From contig JACAXG010000002.1 of the NCBI GenBank assembly GCA_018881555.1, positions 16,362,077 through 16,426,076 on the forward strand: a stretch of 64,000 nucleotides of DNA. The letters run 5' to 3'. Position numbers and translations under genes: made by a program. Under the pieces are notes generated by a model that did not search any database, was not told where the DNA came from, and worked only from the letters and a program-made list of their open reading frames with translations. This document shows, piece by piece, positions 61,701 to 64,000 of this stretch; position 1 is the first letter of the stretch; each line of letters starts with the position of its first letter. The DNA comes from Amblyornis subalaris (lineage: Eukaryota; Chordata; Aves; Passeriformes; Ptilonorhynchidae).

Positions 61701-64000
61701 TTATACAGCAGGAATGGTTTGGCTCCAGGTCTATTTAATCCAAACCCCAACGGTTTAAATCCCACTATATTACAAGAGCATTACTTGCTCAGACTTAATT
61801 ACAGATTCCAGTTGGAGCATGACCCTGTCTGCCTCAAAAGCAGCAACTCAGATAATAGGACAGCCCTGCAACATTATTTTTTTGGCACCCTGAATCCTGA
61901 ACTTGGCACACTTGATTAAGATCAAATAAATGTTGACATGAAGACACTGTTACAGGAACACTGTGCCTTCCCAAAACTGACACCAGCGTTCTGCAAGGGA
62001 TACTCTTGAACACTTACTTTGTGAGAGGCGTCTCTAGCAAGGCAGCTCCACCTTCAACACTATTGATTGCCACTCAAAGAGAAATGTTTGTTTCCAAACT
62101 CCCCAGATTATGGGTCATCTGTCATGACACTGAGTCATTCAGGGAACTCAGCTTCAGCAGGTGGCTTCAGGAGGAAAAGGAGTTATTTTTAACCTGTGCC
62201 AGTAGTTTTGTGCTTCAGCAATTGAAGAACAAGGAAAAGCACTTTTAGGAACACACCTGGAGAGATGACTGAGGTGGCTGCACCCAAGCATTTGCAATTC
62301 AATGCACTGACACAGTTCAGTTCTCAAATGTCTGAGGACTGTGTTTTCCACACACTCTGTCCTGCAAAGCTCTGCATCGGAGGGGAGGCTCTGCCCTCTT
62401 GACAGTAACTGTAAATTCAATAGAAGGCCACATGCCACAACTGTGAGTATTAGAAGTGGAGATGGCACTGCTTTATGGGCTTTGTTTCTGCCACGTGGGG
62501 CAGCTGTTGAAAATTTCCAGATGATCACAGAAAGCAGTTCACATACCTCTGGCTGAATCCGAACCCCGTTTGCAGCCTGGAAGGAAAAAAACCAACCCTC
62601 CCTCAACTCCCTATTCTGATTGTTTAATTCAATGCTATGATCAGCACGCATCAGTCCACAGGGTATCTTGCAAACAACTGTACGGCCCATGGATCACAAA
62701 TAAACCCCAGATCACACAGGTGTGGTATTTCATAGGAAAGCTNACATAACTTTTCTTTTCTCCTAAAATCAAATTAGCCATAATAAGGGCCTAAAGGGGA
62801 TGATCCTTCCTGGACTCCAGAGGGAATCAAAAGAAGTCCAGATCATGAGGGAAAAAGAATGAATCTGGTACAAATTTATTTTTATTTTTGCTGCTGTTTA
62901 GAGCATCCCTCTCTGTTTTAAATACCACTCCCTCCTCTTCCTGCATCAAGACACTGTTTGTTTAGAGATAAAACTCCTGAGCCCAGAGTTAAAATACAGT
63001 CCTTAGGGTCTAAGTATGAATGTAATAACAAGCATGATTCTGGAAGAATGTATCAGTTCATCCAAAACTGGATGTTTTCTGGAGGAGCAACAAGACTAAT
63101 AATAATAGATAGAATCCTTTTTTTCTCTGCAAAATCAAACTCTAATTGCTGCAGTGCATCAGAGATTAGACAGTAGGCAAATACTCACATCTACTACATC
63201 TAGATGGGAAAAATGGCAGTTCAAATAATGTGCCTGTGTCAAATCATTAGGGAGTCTGACTACAAGCTCTTGTTGTTTTGCAGCCAAAACTAGGTTATAC
63301 ATNTATGTTTGGATTTTGGCTTGTCAGAGAACGTCCCATCAAAAGCATCAGAGAAAACTGAACCTGAACAATCTGAACAAAGCTGTGTCTTTGGATTGGG
63401 GTGGTTTTTTTTGTTTTGTTTTAGTTTATTTTTTGTTGTTTGTTTAAATCAGCATCTGGTCTATTCTTCAGAAACAATTAAAGAAGTAACTTCAGATGGG
63501 TTGTTGAAGAGTATCTGTATAGCTTGACTGACATTACAGTGAGAATCTAAGATTTCTTCAAGCTTTTCCAGCCTCCAGTTTTCTCTTCTGTGTGGAAATA
63601 AATGGCAGAAGAGAAAACTGGTGACATTTTGAAGTCTCTTTGGAAAGAAAGAACAATTTAGCAACATCATTATTACAGATTGTAACACGTTTATGAACAG
63701 CACGTAATATAAGCTTTTTAATAATATTTGACTTAACCGGATTACTGTCTCTTCAGTTTTTCTTGGTTACCACTGACCACCTTCAAGTTACATTCTTAAA
63801 TAAATTACTGTGTAAATAAAGTATGCTCAGAGTTCTTGTATGTGAACAGTACTTACATTTAATTACAAATGATCTGGATATGTTTAAAGGTGAAATACAT
63901 TAAAATTGTTTACAGGAAATAAGCTCAACTAGCACTAATTTTGGAATCTAAATTTTCACAACAGTACTGAGAGTAGCTCAGCTATTTTTTTGAACATGCT
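58789..64000. other. Intergenic DNA to the right edge, no gene recognised
   Basis: Unique AT-rich sequence with a short ATCT repeat at 61,162-61,180 and T-rich runs near 63,405-63,440. The longest open segment (62,154-62,690, minus, 178 codons) has no domain or family feature. PREP, the neighbour of POPDC3 in other vertebrates, would be expected on this side on the minus strand, but I recognise none of its exons. Confidence 0.5.

Noticed and set aside
62154..62690. 178-codon minus-strand frame
   Set aside because: Longest frame in the right part, but the peptide has no recognisable domain or splice signals. Probably chance or part of an old repeat.

Overview
The window is nuclear DNA from a bird. 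Three things show this: several CR1 retrotransposon fragments with the avian 3' end (ATTCTATG-type terminal repeats), a solo LTR that reads like the ERVL-type LTRs common in Neoaves genomes, and two vertebrate genes of the Popeye-domain family whose encoded protein is close to the known vertebrate sequences. Exons are short and far apart, and most of the sequence is intron or intergenic DNA. Isolated single Ns occur roughly once per kilobase and none falls in a coding exon.

Both recognised genes are on the minus strand, so they read from right to left. BVES (POPDC1) has its CpG-island promoter and non-coding exon 1 near 11.3-11.7 kb. Its first coding exon is at 6,571-6,804 and its second at 4,269-4,393. 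The rest of the gene lies beyond the left edge. POPDC3 is complete: a CpG-island promoter and exon 1 near 35.9-36.1 kb, coding exons at 26,326-26,847, 24,469-24,577 and 23,306-23,635, and a 3' UTR that probably ends near 22.4 kb. Joined, its coding exons give an intact protein of 309 residues. The order BVES-POPDC3 in tandem matches the 6q21-type locus of other vertebrates. PREP would be expected next on the right, but I recognised none of its exons in 36-64 kb.

Both genes encode three-pass membrane proteins with a cytoplasmic cAMP-binding Popeye domain, known from heart and skeletal muscle. The most striking feature is in their promoters. A 184-bp block (11,370-11,553 and 35,896-36,079) is identical between the two genes and sits at the same distance from the exon 1 splice donor, apart from a 6-bp indel. 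The two genes are ancient paralogues, so identity this perfect points to recent gene conversion between promoters, or to an assembly error. Each copy carries the same CArG/MEF2-like A/T core.

The remainder: 1-11.3 kb is BVES introns and a CR1 fragment. 11.8-22.4 kb is intergenic, with one CR1 fragment and one unexplained exon-like open segment (17,311-17,512, minus) with good splice sites at both ends. 26.8-35.9 kb is POPDC3 intron 1, with a perfect 20-bp inverted repeat. 36.3-64 kb holds CR1 fragments, a degenerate CR1-clade LINE split by a 186-nt purine-only tract, an ERVL-like LTR, a TG microsatellite, and no gene I can recognise.
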